Positions 40,410-54,931 of a stretch of DNA of 64,000 nucleotides are shown here, one piece after another; the first letter of the stretch is position 1; every line of letters begins with the position of its first letter. The translations under genes and the position numbers were made by a program. The notes below the pieces were generated by a model that was not told where the DNA came from, did no database searches, and saw only the letters and a program-made list of their open reading frames with translations. The stretch comes from Roseomonas mucosa (lineage in GTDB: Bacteria > Pseudomonadota > Alphaproteobacteria > Acetobacterales > Acetobacteraceae), in contig CAMDWG010000009.1 of NCBI GenBank assembly GCA_945878375.1, positions 1-64,000 on the forward strand, given 5' to 3'.

Positions 40410-40601
40410 TTAGAAGGTCAGCACCCAGGCCAGCGCCACGCCGAGCACCGCGGCTGCGAGACCGCCAGCCCGCAGCCGCGCTTCAGGCTGCTCGGCCAGG
40501 GCGGCCACCGCGCGACGCATGGCGGCTGGGGCGATCGCGTAGAGCAACCCTTCCACCGCCAGCACCACGCTGATCCCGGCCAGCACCTGCCAGAAGCTCA
40601 T
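40410..40601 (-). CDS. DUF2065-family small membrane protein
   Basis: A 63-residue protein with two hydrophobic helices (about 3-24 and 42-62), matching the YjeT-like DUF2065 family. It sits 30 bp after hflC and before the Do protease, its usual place. Function is unknown but the context suggests membrane protein quality control. Confidence 0.8.
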   Translation of the reverse strand: MSFWQVLAGISVVLAVEGLLYAIAPAAMRRAVAALAEQPEARLRAGGLAAAVLGVALAWVLTF

Positions 40602-40631
40602 CCGCCCCAAGCCCGTGCCAGCCGGCGCGCG

Positions 40632-41528
40632 TCAGTTAGCCCGCGGCGCGCCAGCCGGCGCCGGCATGCTCTCCCGGAAGAAGCGGAAGAACTCGCTGTC
40701 GGGCGAGAGCAGCAGGCGGGTGTCCCCGCCGCCTTCGCCGAAGGCCTCGCGATAGGCCTGCATGCTGCGCCAGAAGTGGAAGAATTGCGGATCGCGCTGG
40801 AAGGCCTCGGCGAAGATGCGGATCGCGTCATTCTCGCCCTGGCCGCGCAGGATGTCGGCGCTGGCTTGCGCTTCCGCGATCAGCACGGTGCGCTCGCGGT
40901 CGGCGCGGGCGCGGACCTGGGCGGCCACCTCCGCGCCTTCCGCACGGGCTTCGCGCGCCACGCGCTCACGTTCCGACTGCATCCGGTTGAGGATGGCCTG
41001 CGTGTTCTCATCCGGCAGGTCGGCGCGGCGGATGCGGACATCCGTCACCTCGATGCCGAAGCGGCGGGCTTCCTCATTCACCTGAGACCTGATGGTGCCC
41101 ATGATGCGGGCGCGGTCGGCGGACAGCACGCTCAGCAGCGGTTCGTTGCCGAGCACGCGGCGGAGCGAGGATTGCACGATGGAATTCAGCCGCGCCCGGA
41201 TGCCGGCTTCCGTCGCTCCGACGGTCTGGAAGTACAGCAGCGGGTCGGCGATGTGGTAGCGGGTGAAGCTGTCCACGATCAGCCGGCGCTGGTCGCCGAG
41301 GATGACTTCCTCGCCCGGCGCTTCGAAATCGAGCAGGCGGCGGTCGAAGGCGATGACCGATTGGATGAACGGGATCTTCGCCTGTAGCCCGGGCTCGCGG
41401 ATCACGCGGATCGGCTGGCCGAACTGGGTGATCAGCACCTGTTGCGTCTGGTGCACCGTGAACAGCGTGGAGGCGGCGACGACGACGCCGATGGCCGCGA
41501 CGACGGCAAGAAGAAGGGCGCGGTTCAT
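40632..41528 (-). CDS. hflC: Membrane protease modulator HflC
   Basis: A 298-residue SPFH/band-7 protein anchored by an N-terminal helix (about 3-22). The SPFH core contains ITQFGQPIRVIREPGL and the coiled part is rich in Arg and Glu (MQSERERVAREARAEGAE). With HflK it forms a cage around the FtsH protease and restrains its action. Its ATG overlaps the hflK stop by 4 nt. Confidence 0.94.
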   Translation of the reverse strand: MNRALLLAVVAAIGVVVAASTLFTVHQTQQVLITQFGQPIRVIREPGLQAKIPFIQSVIAFDRRLLDFEAPGEEVILGDQRRLIVDSFTRYHIADPLLYFQTVGATEAGIRARLNSIVQSSLRRVLGNEPLLSVLSADRARIMGTIRSQVNEEARRFGIEVTDVRIRRADLPDENTQAILNRMQSERERVAREARAEGAEVAAQVRARADRERTVLIAEAQASADILRGQGENDAIRIFAEAFQRDPQFFHFWRSMQAYREAFGEGGGDTRLLLSPDSEFFRFFRESMPAPAGAPRAN

Positions 41529-42763
41529 CGGGGGATCCCCTGGTTCATGGTGCGGGGGGGCGCGGCGGGTGTGGGTACCGATTGGAAGCTCGGCTGGGCC
41601 TGCGGCAGCGGGCGCTGCGTCGCGGCCCCGGCGGCCGCGGCGCGCCCCGGCTCGCTGAGGTTCAGCAGCGGCACGATCCCTTGCAGCGCGCTGTCCACCA
41701 CGATCTTCGGGTTCCGCCGGAAGATCTCCTCCATCGTCTCGATGTAGAGGCGGCGGAGCGTCACGTCCTGCGCCACCTGGTAGGCCGAGAGCACGCTGAG
41801 GAAGCGCTGCGCCTCGCCTCGGGCGCGGGCCACCTGGCTTTCCCGGAAGCCCTCGGCTTCCTGGACCATGCGTTCCGCCTCACCGCGTGCGCGGGGGATG
41901 ATGTCGTTGCGGTAGCTCTCGGCCTCGTTCCGGGCGCGCTCGCGGTCGGCATTGGCGCGCTGCACGTCGCGGAAGGCGTCCACCACCTGGGACGGCGGGT
42001 CCACCTTCTGCAACTGGACCTGCGTGATCTCCACGCCTGCCCGGTACTGGTCCATGATGGCCTGGGCGCCGCGGAGCACTTCCTGCTCGATCTGCGCGCG
42101 CGCTTCCGTCAGGGCGGGCTGGATCGGCGTGCGGCCGATCACCTCGCGCATCACGCTCTCGGCCGCCGACTTCACCGTGACCTCGGGGTTGCGGGTGTTG
42201 AACAGGAACTCGCCGGCATCGCGGATGCGCCAGAAGACGGCGAAGTCGATGTCGATGATGTTCTCGTCGCCGGTCAGCATCAGCGATTCTTCCAGCACGT
42301 CGCGGGCGGAAACGGGCCGGACGGCGGGCCCGGCATCGCCGGCGCCGCGGAAGCCGACATCCACGCGGTTGATGCGCGTGACGCGCGGCGTCGTCACGCT
42401 CTCGACCGGCCAGGGGATGTGGTAGTTCAGGCCCGGCGGTGCAGTGCGGTCGAAGGCGCCGAAGCGCAACACCACGCCCTGCTCATCCGGGTTGACGCGG
42501 TAGAAGCCCGAGGCCGCCCAGAGCACCAGCAGCACGCCCCCGATCAGCGCCAGCCCCTTGCCACCCGACCCGCGCGGCAGCCAGCGGCGGACCAGGTCCT
42601 GCGCCTGCCGGATCACATCATCGAGGTCGGGCCCGCCCGGACCGCCAGGGCCGCGACCACCGCCCCCGCCACCGCCGGAGGGCGGCTGGGGCGCGCCCCA
42701 GGGCCCGCCGGGCCGCGGGTTGCCCCAGGGGCTGGGTCCGCCGCCGCTGCTGTTCCAAGCCAT
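41525..42763 (-). CDS. hflK: Membrane protease modulator HflK
   Basis: A 412-residue SPFH protein, partner of HflC. The N-terminus is Gly/Pro-rich (about 1-45), followed by a transmembrane helix (about 68-88) and the band-7 domain (about 90-320, with DEQGVVLRFGAFDRTAPPGL). The start ATG at 42763 gives the usual MAWN opening; longer frame to 42859 has no family support. The region 42764-43037 upstream, shared with the divergent mrp gene, holds no gene. Confidence 0.94.
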   Translation of the reverse strand: MAWNSSGGGPSPWGNPRPGGPWGAPQPPSGGGGGGGRGPGGPGGPDLDDVIRQAQDLVRRWLPRGSGGKGLALIGGVLLVLWAASGFYRVNPDEQGVVLRFGAFDRTAPPGLNYHIPWPVESVTTPRVTRINRVDVGFRGAGDAGPAVRPVSARDVLEESLMLTGDENIIDIDFAVFWRIRDAGEFLFNTRNPEVTVKSAAESVMREVIGRTPIQPALTEARAQIEQEVLRGAQAIMDQYRAGVEITQVQLQKVDPPSQVVDAFRDVQRANADRERARNEAESYRNDIIPRARGEAERMVQEAEGFRESQVARARGEAQRFLSVLSAYQVAQDVTLRRLYIETMEEIFRRNPKIVVDSALQGIVPLLNLSEPGRAAAAGAATQRPLPQAQPSFQSVPTPAAPPRTMNQGIPR

Positions 42764-43037
42764 TGAGTACCCAACCTCCACCAAAGCCCCGGTAGTCCCG
42801 GGCTGTCCTGATCTCCGGGCCGGGCCGCACTCTTCCCCAAGGGGGAGGGGTGCAGCCATCGCCTCACCGGTCCATATGGGGGGCAGCCGAGCCGGGGAAA
42901 CCCGCGCACCGCACCCTCCCGAACCTGGACCAAGAAACCGGTCCTGCCCATGGTTCCGGCGCGGGCGCCGTTGCGCAAGGGGGCCCGCGCCCGGCTTGTC
43001 GGCGTGATATCGAGGCGTTCGGGGGGATTTTCAAGCG

Positions 43038-44168
43038 ATGGGCGAAACGCTGGAGCAGGCGGTTCGGACCGCCTTGCGCGCGGTGCGCGACCCGGTGACC
43101 GGCCGCGACGTGGTCGAGGGCGGGATGGTCGAGGGGCTGACGGTGCGCGACGGCCTGGTGCAGTTCGCCATCCAGGTCCCGCGCGAGCGGGCCCGCGACA
43201 GCGAACCGCTGCGCGCCGCCGCCGAAAAGGCGGCCGCTGCCGTGCGGGGTGTGATCTCCGCCACCGTCGTGCTCACCGCGCATCGCGCCGAGGCCGCGCA
43301 GCCCGCCGCCCCGTCACCAGGCGCAGCGCCGGGTGCCCCCCTGGGTACGAAGACGCAGCCGGGGCAGGGGCCGATGCTGCTGCCGGATGTCGGCGCCATC
43401 ATCGCGGTCGCTTCCGGCAAGGGGGGCGTCGGCAAGTCCACCACCGCCGTCAACCTCGCCGTGGCGCTCGCCAGCCAGGGGCTGAAGGTCGGGCTGCTCG
43501 ATGCCGACATCTACGGCCCGTCCCTGCCGCAGATGCTGGGCACGCGGGAACGCCCGCGCGCCGAGGGCCAGCGCATCATCCCCCTGAGCCGCTGGGGGCT
43601 GAAGGCGATGTCCATCGGCTTCCTGGTGGAGGAGGAGACGCCGATGATCTGGCGCGGCCCGATGGTGATGGGCGCGCTGGAACAGCTGATGGGCCAGGTC
43701 GAGTGGGGCGCGCTGGATATCATGATCGTGGACATGCCCCCCGGCACCGGCGATGCGCAGCTGACGATGAGCCAGCGTGTGCCGCTGGCGGGCGCCGTGA
43801 TCGTGTCCACCCCGCAGGATGTGGCGCTGATCGACGCGCGGCGCGGCGTGAAGATGTTCGAGCGGGTCGGCGTGCCGGTGCTCGGCCTGATCGAGAATAT
43901 GAGCTTCTATTGCTGCCCGAATTGCGGCCACCGGGCGGATATCTTCGGCCATGGCGGTGCGAAGGCGGAAGCGCAGCGCATCGGCGTCGAGTTCCTGGGC
44001 GAATTGCCGCTGAAGGTCGCGATCCGGGAATTGGCCGATGCCGGCACCCCCATCGTCGCCGCCCGGCCGGAAACCGAGGAAGCCCAGGCCTACCAGAAGA
44101 TCGCCAGCCGGCTGCGGGAGAAGGTGGCGGCGCGGGGATCGGCGGGGCCGAAGATCGTGATCGAGTAG
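43038..44168 (+). CDS. apbC: Mrp/ApbC-type Fe-S cluster carrier ATPase
   Basis: A 376-residue protein. The N-terminal DUF59 (MIP18) domain covers about 1-85, then a Pro/Ala linker, then a P-loop ATPase beginning SGKGGVGKST (about 126-135). NMSFYCCPNCGH holds the CxxC pair that bridges the Fe-S cluster in the dimer. It carries and delivers Fe-S clusters to apo-proteins. It stands alone, divergent from hflKC and followed by a large inverted repeat. Confidence 0.93.
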   Translation: MGETLEQAVRTALRAVRDPVTGRDVVEGGMVEGLTVRDGLVQFAIQVPRERARDSEPLRAAAEKAAAAVRGVISATVVLTAHRAEAAQPAAPSPGAAPGAPLGTKTQPGQGPMLLPDVGAIIAVASGKGGVGKSTTAVNLAVALASQGLKVGLLDADIYGPSLPQMLGTRERPRAEGQRIIPLSRWGLKAMSIGFLVEEETPMIWRGPMVMGALEQLMGQVEWGALDIMIVDMPPGTGDAQLTMSQRVPLAGAVIVSTPQDVALIDARRGVKMFERVGVPVLGLIENMSFYCCPNCGHRADIFGHGGAKAEAQRIGVEFLGELPLKVAIRELADAGTPIVAARPETEEAQAYQKIASRLREKVAARGSAGPKIVIE

Positions 44169-44256
44169 CCGCGCACCGTCGCGCTCGCTCCCCAACCAGC
44201 CTGCGTAAGCGGCGGCATGGCCGCCGCAACTCCGGCGACCAACGCCTTTGGCGTCG

Positions 44257-44324
44257 CCCTCCCCGCTGCGCGGGAGAGGGAGCAGGGCGCGCCCAAGATC
44301 CCTCTCCCGCGCAGCGGGGGAGGG
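44257..44324. repeat. Long inverted repeat between convergent mrp and ribokinase genes
   Basis: A 24-bp arm at 44257-44280 (ccctccccgctgcgcgggag and four more bases) is repeated in inverse orientation at 44300-44324 with one extra G, separated by 19 nt. Each arm also contains a smaller palindrome. It can serve as a bidirectional terminator; a mobile short repeat is the alternative. Confidence 0.8.
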
Positions 44325-44361
44325 TGCCGCGCGGAGCGCGGCGGGTGGGGGCGCGACCGAC

Positions 44362-45246
44362 CTAACCCAGCAGCGCGTCCGTCTCCGCCGCCGTCGGACA
44401 TGACGCAGCCGCCCCCTGCCGCGTGCAGGCGATGGCCGCCGCCGCGCTGGCGCGGCGCATCGCTGCCTCCGGCGTCAGCCCCCGGTCAAGCCCGGCGCAG
44501 AGCACGCCGCAGAAGCAATCCCCCGCCCCCGTGGTGTCCACCGGCGTGATGGCGAAGGCGGGGACGCGGATCTGCCCGGCCTGGGTTGCCGCCTCCGCCC
44601 CCGCTTCGCCGCGCGTCACCACCACATCCACGGCCAGCGCCGCGCGCAGCGCCGCCGCGTCATCCCCGCAGCCCAGCCGCGCAGCGAGTACTGCTGCCTC
44701 ATGCTCGTTCACCACCAGCAGGCCGAGCGCGGCCAGCACATCCGGCGAGAGGTCGCCCGGTGGCGCGAGGTTCAGCACCGCCCGCGCCCCGCGCGCCCTG
44801 GCGCGGCGGATCAGCGTCGCGACCTCGGTGGCCGGAACCTCCATCTGCAGCAGCACCACCACGCCGGGATGCAGCGCCGCATCCTCGATCTGCGAGGCGC
44901 GGACCATCAGATTTGCCCCCGGCGCGACCGCGATCTGGTTGCGCCCCGACCGGTCCACGCAGATCGCGGCGCAGCCCGTCGGCGCGTCCACCACCGCAAG
45001 CCGCGACAACTCCACGCCGGCGTCGCGCAGCGCCGCGGTTGCGACATCGGCGAAGGCGTCGCGCCCGACGCAGCCGGCGAATTGCGTCGCCGCGCCGTCC
45101 CTGGCCGCCGCCACCGCCTGGTTCGCGCCTTTGCCGCCGGGGAAGCTCCGGACGCAGTCGCCCAGCACGGTCACGCCCGGCACCGGCAGGTCCGGCATCG
45201 CGAAGACCAGATCGGCATTGGCCGAACCAAAGACGAGGACCGTCAT
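44362..45246 (-). CDS. Ribokinase-like PfkB-family sugar or nucleoside kinase
   Basis: A 294-residue PfkB-family kinase. FPGGKGANQAVAAARDG near residue 35 is the sugar-binding signature of ribokinase, and DTTGAGDCFCGVL holds the catalytic Asp and anion hole. It phosphorylates ribose or a related sugar or nucleoside with ATP. The ATG overlaps the stop of the HD-domain gene, making it the last gene of the thyX string; a role in reusing deoxyribose or nucleosides is inference. Confidence 0.85.
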   Translation of the reverse strand: MTVLVFGSANADLVFAMPDLPVPGVTVLGDCVRSFPGGKGANQAVAAARDGAATQFAGCVGRDAFADVATAALRDAGVELSRLAVVDAPTGCAAICVDRSGRNQIAVAPGANLMVRASQIEDAALHPGVVVLLQMEVPATEVATLIRRARARGARAVLNLAPPGDLSPDVLAALGLLVVNEHEAAVLAARLGCGDDAAALRAALAVDVVVTRGEAGAEAATQAGQIRVPAFAITPVDTTGAGDCFCGVLCAGLDRGLTPEAAMRRASAAAAIACTRQGAAASCPTAAETDALLG

Positions 45247-45839
45247 CCGGCGAACATCCGCCCCGCCCGCGCGCGGTCGTAGAGCGTTGCGATCAGCGTC
45301 TCGAACACCGGGGCGACGGCGCGGGCGGGGTTCATCCGGCCATGCGTCTGCCCTTCCGCGATGCCATTGTCCTTCCAGTGGCCGGTGCCGATGACGCCCT
45401 GGAGGAAGCCCTGCGCCCGGTCGCAGGCCATGGCGAAGCGCGCTTCCGGCGTCTCGCCGGCCTCGAACTCCTCCCACAGGCCCCGCAGCCTGTGCCCGAG
45501 ATCGGGCGGCAGCCGGCCGAAGACCACATCCGCCGCCGCGCGCTCCCGCGCCGCCTGGGTCAGGATATGCGCCTCGTCATAGGCGAAGGTGTCGCCGGCC
45601 TCGATCTCGACCAGGTCATGGGCGGCGATCATCGCCAGCACATGGGCGAGGTCGGGCGGGTCCGGCATCTCCCCGTGCAGGAGGATCGCGACCAGCGCCA
45701 CGTTCCAGCAATGCTCGGCCGAATTCTCCTGCCGCGCCGCGCCGCCGGGTCCGACCGTCTGCCCGCGCCGTTCGACATGCTTCAGCCGGTCGGCGAGCCG
45801 CAGGAAGTCGATCAGCGCCGCGATCCGGTCGGGGGCCAT
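45243..45839 (-). CDS. HD-domain hydrolase, YfbR-like 5'-deoxynucleotidase
   Basis: A 198-residue HD-domain protein. Metal ligands are recognisable in ENSAEHCWNVALVAILL (His), IAAHDLVEIEAGD (His-Asp) and a later Asp. The layout is that of YfbR-type 5'-deoxyribonucleotidases, which dephosphorylate dNMPs including dUMP. It follows thyX and a small membrane protein and overlaps the ribokinase-like gene by 4 nt. An ATG one codon earlier (45842) is also possible; it would overlap the small gene by 4 nt. Confidence 0.82.
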   Translation of the reverse strand: MAPDRIAALIDFLRLADRLKHVERRGQTVGPGGAARQENSAEHCWNVALVAILLHGEMPDPPDLAHVLAMIAAHDLVEIEAGDTFAYDEAHILTQAARERAAADVVFGRLPPDLGHRLRGLWEEFEAGETPEARFAMACDRAQGFLQGVIGTGHWKDNGIAEGQTHGRMNPARAVAPVFETLIATLYDRARAGRMFAG

Positions 45840-46075
45840 CATGCGGTCCAGCGTCCCAGCAGGAAACCAAGAAGCACCGCGCCGCCCAGCATCGCGGCCA
45901 CGCCCCCGAACAGGGCATGGGCCAGCGGCAGGCCGATGGTGCCGAGCGCGACCAGCAGCGCCACCTTCCACCAGCGCGCCCCCGCGCCATCCCCGTGCGG
46001 GGCCGGCTTGCCGCCGGCGGGCTTCGCCGGGGCACGCTTCGCGGGCGCGCTAGCCGTCGGCACGCCCGAGCGCAT
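45839..46075 (-). CDS. Small membrane protein in the thyX operon
   Basis: A 78-residue protein with a Lys/Ala/Pro-rich N-terminus (about 1-33) and two hydrophobic helices (about 36-55 and 58-75). Its start lies inside the end of thyX (26-bp overlap) and its end meets the HD-domain gene, so it is tied into the operon. A GTG at 46063 is an alternative start. I do not recognise the family. Confidence 0.6.
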   Translation of the reverse strand: MRSGVPTASAPAKRAPAKPAGGKPAPHGDGAGARWWKVALLVALGTIGLPLAHALFGGVAAMLGGAVLLGFLLGRWTA

Positions 46076-46991
46076 CCATCAGTTCGCGCCATTCGCGCTT
46101 GGACAGGCCGGAGCCCTCCTGCGCCACCTGCTCCCCCGCCACCATCCGGCGCAGGATCGCCAGCATCTGCGCCGAGAAGGTGACCGCGCCCAGCCGGTAA
46201 TCCTTGAAGGCCCCGGCCGCGATCGGCACCCAGGCCTCGACCGCTTCCATCATCGCCTCGGCATAGACGCGGATCTCGTATTGCGCGTGAGCATCGGCGC
46301 GCAGCGACAGGAAGTGGAACAGGTTGTGGAGGTCCGTCTTCCAGTACCACTGCGTATAGGCGTTCAGCGTCAGGTTCATCCGCGCCAACTCCCGCGCCAG
46401 CCCCGCCCGTTCGGGATCGAGCGGCTTGCCGGCCTCGTCCTCGTTCAGCATCTCGAGGTAGTGGTCGTAGTTGCGGGTCGTATCCTCCCGCAGCAGATCC
46501 AGGACCCGCGCGGCCTCGGCGCCTTCCAGGACGGAGCCGCGCCCCTGGCGGTTCACCGCGGATTGCGCGGCCAGCTGCTCGGGCGCGGGGATGTAGAATT
46601 CCCGGTCCAGGATCGAATAGCGCGCGGAATATTCGTTCACATTGGCGGTGCGATGGCGGATCCACTGGCGGGCCACGAAGATCGGCAGTTTCACGTGGAA
46701 CTTGATCTCGCACATCTCGAAGGGGGTCGAGTGGCGGTGGCGCATCAGGTAGCGGATCAGGCCGCGATCCTCATTCGCCGCGCGGGTGCCGCGGCCATAG
46801 GACACGCGGGCGGCCTGCACGATGGCGGCATCGTCGCCCATGTAGTCCACCACGCGCACGAAGCCGTGGTCGAGCACGGGCAGGGCCTGGAACAGCAGCG
46901 CCTCGATCGCGGCCACGGTGGGCCGGCGCGTCGGCGCGGTGCCTGCGCGCGCGGCCTCGATCTCCTGCTGCTGCTCGGCGGTCAGCGCCAT
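46050..46991 (-). CDS. thyX: Flavin-dependent thymidylate synthase
   Basis: A 313-residue ThyX, which makes dTMP from dUMP using FAD, NADPH and methylenetetrahydrofolate. The ThyX signature [13 protein letters not shown] lies at about 112-124, preceded by RHRHSTPFE. The ATG at 46991 is chosen; the frame stays open to 47234 but that part overlaps ssrA. The first gene of an overlapping four-gene string with a predicted 5'-deoxynucleotidase. No thyA is visible. Confidence 0.94.
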   Translation of the reverse strand: MALTAEQQQEIEAARAGTAPTRRPTVAAIEALLFQALPVLDHGFVRVVDYMGDDAAIVQAARVSYGRGTRAANEDRGLIRYLMRHRHSTPFEMCEIKFHVKLPIFVARQWIRHRTANVNEYSARYSILDREFYIPAPEQLAAQSAVNRQGRGSVLEGAEAARVLDLLREDTTRNYDHYLEMLNEDEAGKPLDPERAGLARELARMNLTLNAYTQWYWKTDLHNLFHFLSLRADAHAQYEIRVYAEAMMEAVEAWVPIAAGAFKDYRLGAVTFSAQMLAILRRMVAGEQVAQEGSGLSKREWRELMDALGRADG

Positions 46992-47084
46992 GTCCCGTTC
47001 TTTCCTCAAACGAGGCCTTCCTAGCCGAAGCCCCTCGATTCCCATAGCGGGACCGCCTATATCCCTGGATGCCAGCTTGCTGGC

Positions 47085-47353
47085 TATGGCGATAAACACG
47101 ATCCGGCATAAGCGTTGCGGACCCGGGGGCAGTGCCCGGCGCCTCCACCACTCGAACCGCCCTTGTCGGGGTGGCTGGAACGGGGGCGAAACAGGCTCGA
47201 CGCGCGTGGTAAAGGGGTCGCTTTTGCCCGGCATTGTACCGCCGTTATCGGGCTAAATCCTAAGTGCGAACGACAACAGCCGCGAGGCTGTCGCACTCGC
47301 TGCCTAATAGGTAAGCGCGGCTCGGGGGGCGCCGGGCAACAGAAGCCCCCCAC
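47085..47353 (+). ncRNA. ssrA: tmRNA, circularly permuted two-piece form
   Basis: tmRNA rescues stalled ribosomes and tags the product for degradation. The acceptor piece ends in CGCCTCC-A-CCA at 47140-47150, preceded by a T arm (CCGGG, 7-nt loop, CCCGG). The coding piece begins GGGGGCG at 47182, and these seven bases pair fully with CGCCTCC, one pair being G-U. The acceptor piece thus precedes the coding piece, the permuted order of alphaproteobacteria. The coding piece contains GGCTCGAC, as in tmRNA 5' regions, and encodes the tag ANDNSREAVALAA. The 31 nt between the pieces would be removed. Outer ends are approximate. Confidence 0.9.
47266..47307 (+). other. tmRNA tag-peptide reading frame
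   Basis: The resume codon GCG at 47266 opens a 13-codon frame, ANDNSREAVALAA, ending in TAA at 47305-47307. The ending ALAA is the ClpXP/ClpAP degradation signal, and the start AND is common in alphaproteobacterial tags. Confidence 0.9.
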
Positions 47354-47361
47354 ATTTTAAT

Positions 47362-47452
47362 CCCCACAAAACCGCTTCGCGCTTTTGCGGGGACCCCGGT
47401 CTTGGTGCTGGTCCTGCGCTTTTGCGCCGCGTTGCCGCGGCAAAGCCGCGGC
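47362..47452. terminator. Two hairpins after ssrA
   Basis: A 14-bp stem with two mismatches (47362-47392, loop ttc) follows the tmRNA gene, and a second 8-bp stem with a 3-nt AAA loop lies at 47434-47452. They separate ssrA from the convergent methyltransferase gene. Termination is inferred from position. Confidence 0.55.
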
Positions 47453-47524
47453 GCCGCCCGAGGGGGATAGCGGTTCGGTCACACGTCTCAATCGCTGCCC
47501 CGGCCCATCGGAGGGGACAGTCCG

Positions 47525-48640
47525 TCACACCAGCGGCCCGGTCCGGAACAGCGACACGCGTAAGCCCCCATGCGGCACCGGTGCTCCGCGCGGCAGGAAG
47601 GGCAGGCGGGTTTCATAGGCCAGGCGCGGTTCGCTGGTGACGATGCCCACCCGCCAGCCCGCGAAGCGGCGCATCAGCGTCTGGCCGAGCGCGCCATAGA
47701 GCGGCGCGAGCTTGCCCGGATCGCCCATGCGGCTGCCATAGGGCGGGTTGACGATGACCAGCCCCGGCGGGCCTGGCGGCGGCGCGGCCTCGCTGATCGG
47801 CGCCTGGCGGAATTCCGTGCCCTCGGACACGCCGGCGCGTTCGGCATTGGCGCGGCTCATCTCGATCGCGCCCGCGTCGCGGTCGCTGCCTTGGCAGAGC
47901 GCGGCCGGCACGCGGCTTCTGGTCACGCCGCGCATCGCGGCCCAGGCCGCCGCGTCGAAGGTCGCGAGATGTTCGAAGGCGAAGCGCCGCGCCCGGCCGG
48001 GGTTGAGCCTCGCGGCGATCTCCGCCGCCTCGATCACGAAGGTGCCCGATCCGCACATCGGGTCGAGCAGCGGTTCCGCGCCGTCATAGCCGCACTCCCG
48101 CAGGAACAGCGAGGCCATGGTCTCCCGCATCGGTGCGGGGTTCAGCGCCTGCTTGTAGCCGCGCTTGTGCAGCGGCTCGCCCGAGGTATCGACGCTGAGG
48201 GTGCAGATGTCGTCCTCGATCCGCGCCATCACGACGATCTCCGCCTCGGGCGAAAGCGGCGCGCCAAGGGTCTCGCGGATCGCGGTCTCGATGCGCTGTG
48301 CGGCGGCGCCGCTGTGGTAGATGCGCGACCCGGCGCAGGAGGCCTCGACCCGGAAGGGTGTGTCGGGGCGCAGGATGGAAGCCCAGGGCACGCGCCGCGC
48401 GCGGTCGTCGAGTTGCGCCAGATGCACCACGCGGAACTGGTCGATGCGCGCCAGCACGCGCCCCGCGCCGCGGATCCAGAGATTGGCGCGCCAGACATCC
48501 GTCCAGCCGCCCCGTGTCATGACCCCGCCCGGCACCGGCCGCGGCTGCTTGAACCCCTTGCCCGCGACCTCCGCGGCCAGGATGGGCTCCAGCCCCGGCG
48601 TGGCGGCCAGGAAGATCTCGAACTCGTCGGGCCGGGTCAT
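47525..48640 (-). CDS. THUMP-domain RNA methyltransferase (RlmL-like)
   Basis: A 371-residue SAM-dependent methyltransferase. The N-terminal part (about 10-165) resembles the THUMP-containing RNA-binding half of RlmL, and the C-terminal part has DPMCGSGTFVIEAA (SAM site) and the catalytic IVNPPYGSRMG. Such enzymes methylate guanine N2 in 23S rRNA (G2445 for RlmL) or tRNA. The ATG overlaps the stop of the gene before it by 4 nt. Confidence 0.88.
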   Translation of the reverse strand: MTRPDEFEIFLAATPGLEPILAAEVAGKGFKQPRPVPGGVMTRGGWTDVWRANLWIRGAGRVLARIDQFRVVHLAQLDDRARRVPWASILRPDTPFRVEASCAGSRIYHSGAAAQRIETAIRETLGAPLSPEAEIVVMARIEDDICTLSVDTSGEPLHKRGYKQALNPAPMRETMASLFLRECGYDGAEPLLDPMCGSGTFVIEAAEIAARLNPGRARRFAFEHLATFDAAAWAAMRGVTRSRVPAALCQGSDRDAGAIEMSRANAERAGVSEGTEFRQAPISEAAPPPGPPGLVIVNPPYGSRMGDPGKLAPLYGALGQTLMRRFAGWRVGIVTSEPRLAYETRLPFLPRGAPVPHGGLRVSLFRTGPLV

Positions 48641-49149
48641 CGAATCCTTGGGCCTGGGCGAGCGGCAGCCTGGCTGTCGGCGAGGCCCTTGCCCATCAGT
48701 AGGCCCAGCTCGCCTGGGCGGTCCCGGTATTCCCGCATCGTGCGATAGGGCACGGCGGTGACCTCCGCGATGAGGTTCAGCTTCGCGGCGGCATCGAGCG
48801 CGCTGAATTTTCGCGATCCGGGCCGGGCTTCATACAGCGCTGCCACCGCCTGCAGCGTGCGCGGCGGGATCAGGCCGAGCACGCGCAGATGCTCCGGCGT
48901 GATATCGGCGGCGATCAGGGGGCGGTGGGGCTGACCATGCGCGCCCCAGCCAGCTGCTGCGCCGCTGTCGCGTGCCGTGGCACTGGCGGGCGCGGCACTG
49001 GCGGGCGGCGTCGCGGTCAGGTCGCTGGCCCGGAAATCAAGCTCCGCGCCGTTATCCTGTTCGATGAAGACGCGGTCCCCATCGCATTCCAGGACCTTGC
49101 CGCTGCGCTTGCCGTCGCGGTGCCAGACCCGCTGTCCCACCGAAAACAT
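48637..49149 (-). CDS. Hypothetical protein with SH3/KOW-like N-terminus
   Basis: A 170-residue protein. The first 45 residues (FSVGQRVWHRDGKRSGKVLE onward) look like a small beta-barrel of KOW/SH3 type as used for nucleic-acid or protein binding. An Ala/Thr/Ser-rich linker follows, then a helical C-terminal half. Overlap with the RlmL-like gene suggests a shared RNA-related role; I do not recognise the family. Confidence 0.6.
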   Translation of the reverse strand: MFSVGQRVWHRDGKRSGKVLECDGDRVFIEQDNGAELDFRASDLTATPPASAAPASATARDSGAAAGWGAHGQPHRPLIAADITPEHLRVLGLIPPRTLQAVAALYEARPGSRKFSALDAAAKLNLIAEVTAVPYRTMREYRDRPGELGLLMGKGLADSQAAARPGPRIR

Positions 49150-49266
49150 GGCCAGACCCTCCGCGAAGCCTGGCGGGCGTGCCGCGGCTCCGGGCAGGTA
49201 TATGGCACGCCGGGCCGCGCGGGACGAGGCGCGGCCGGAGCTCGGCGAGTTACAGAATCAGGCTCC

Positions 49267-49294
49267 GGGCGCGGCTGGGTGTCCAGCCGCGCCC
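49267..49294 (-). terminator. katG terminator hairpin
   Basis: A perfect 12-bp stem (gggcgcggctgg and its complement) with a 4-nt loop lies 9 nt after the katG stop codon on the minus strand. No T run follows. The rest of 49150-49303 shows no gene. Confidence 0.65.
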
Positions 49295-49303
49295 GTGCCG
49301 TGA

Positions 49304-54858
<5,555 letters not shown>

Positions 54859-54931
54859 GGTCTTGCATCCCTGGCAGGTGGCTGGGTGTCGGAGTTGTAA
54901 TCTCTGACGGTAACCGATTTACGCCAAACGG

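Noticed and set aside
47100-47160. A tRNA gene ending in CCACCA
   Set aside because: The T arm and acceptor end belong to the permuted tmRNA; no anticodon arm precedes them.
47385-47640. Small plus-strand frames after ssrA
   Set aside because: They fall across hairpins and the antisense of the RlmL-like gene, with no start-site support.
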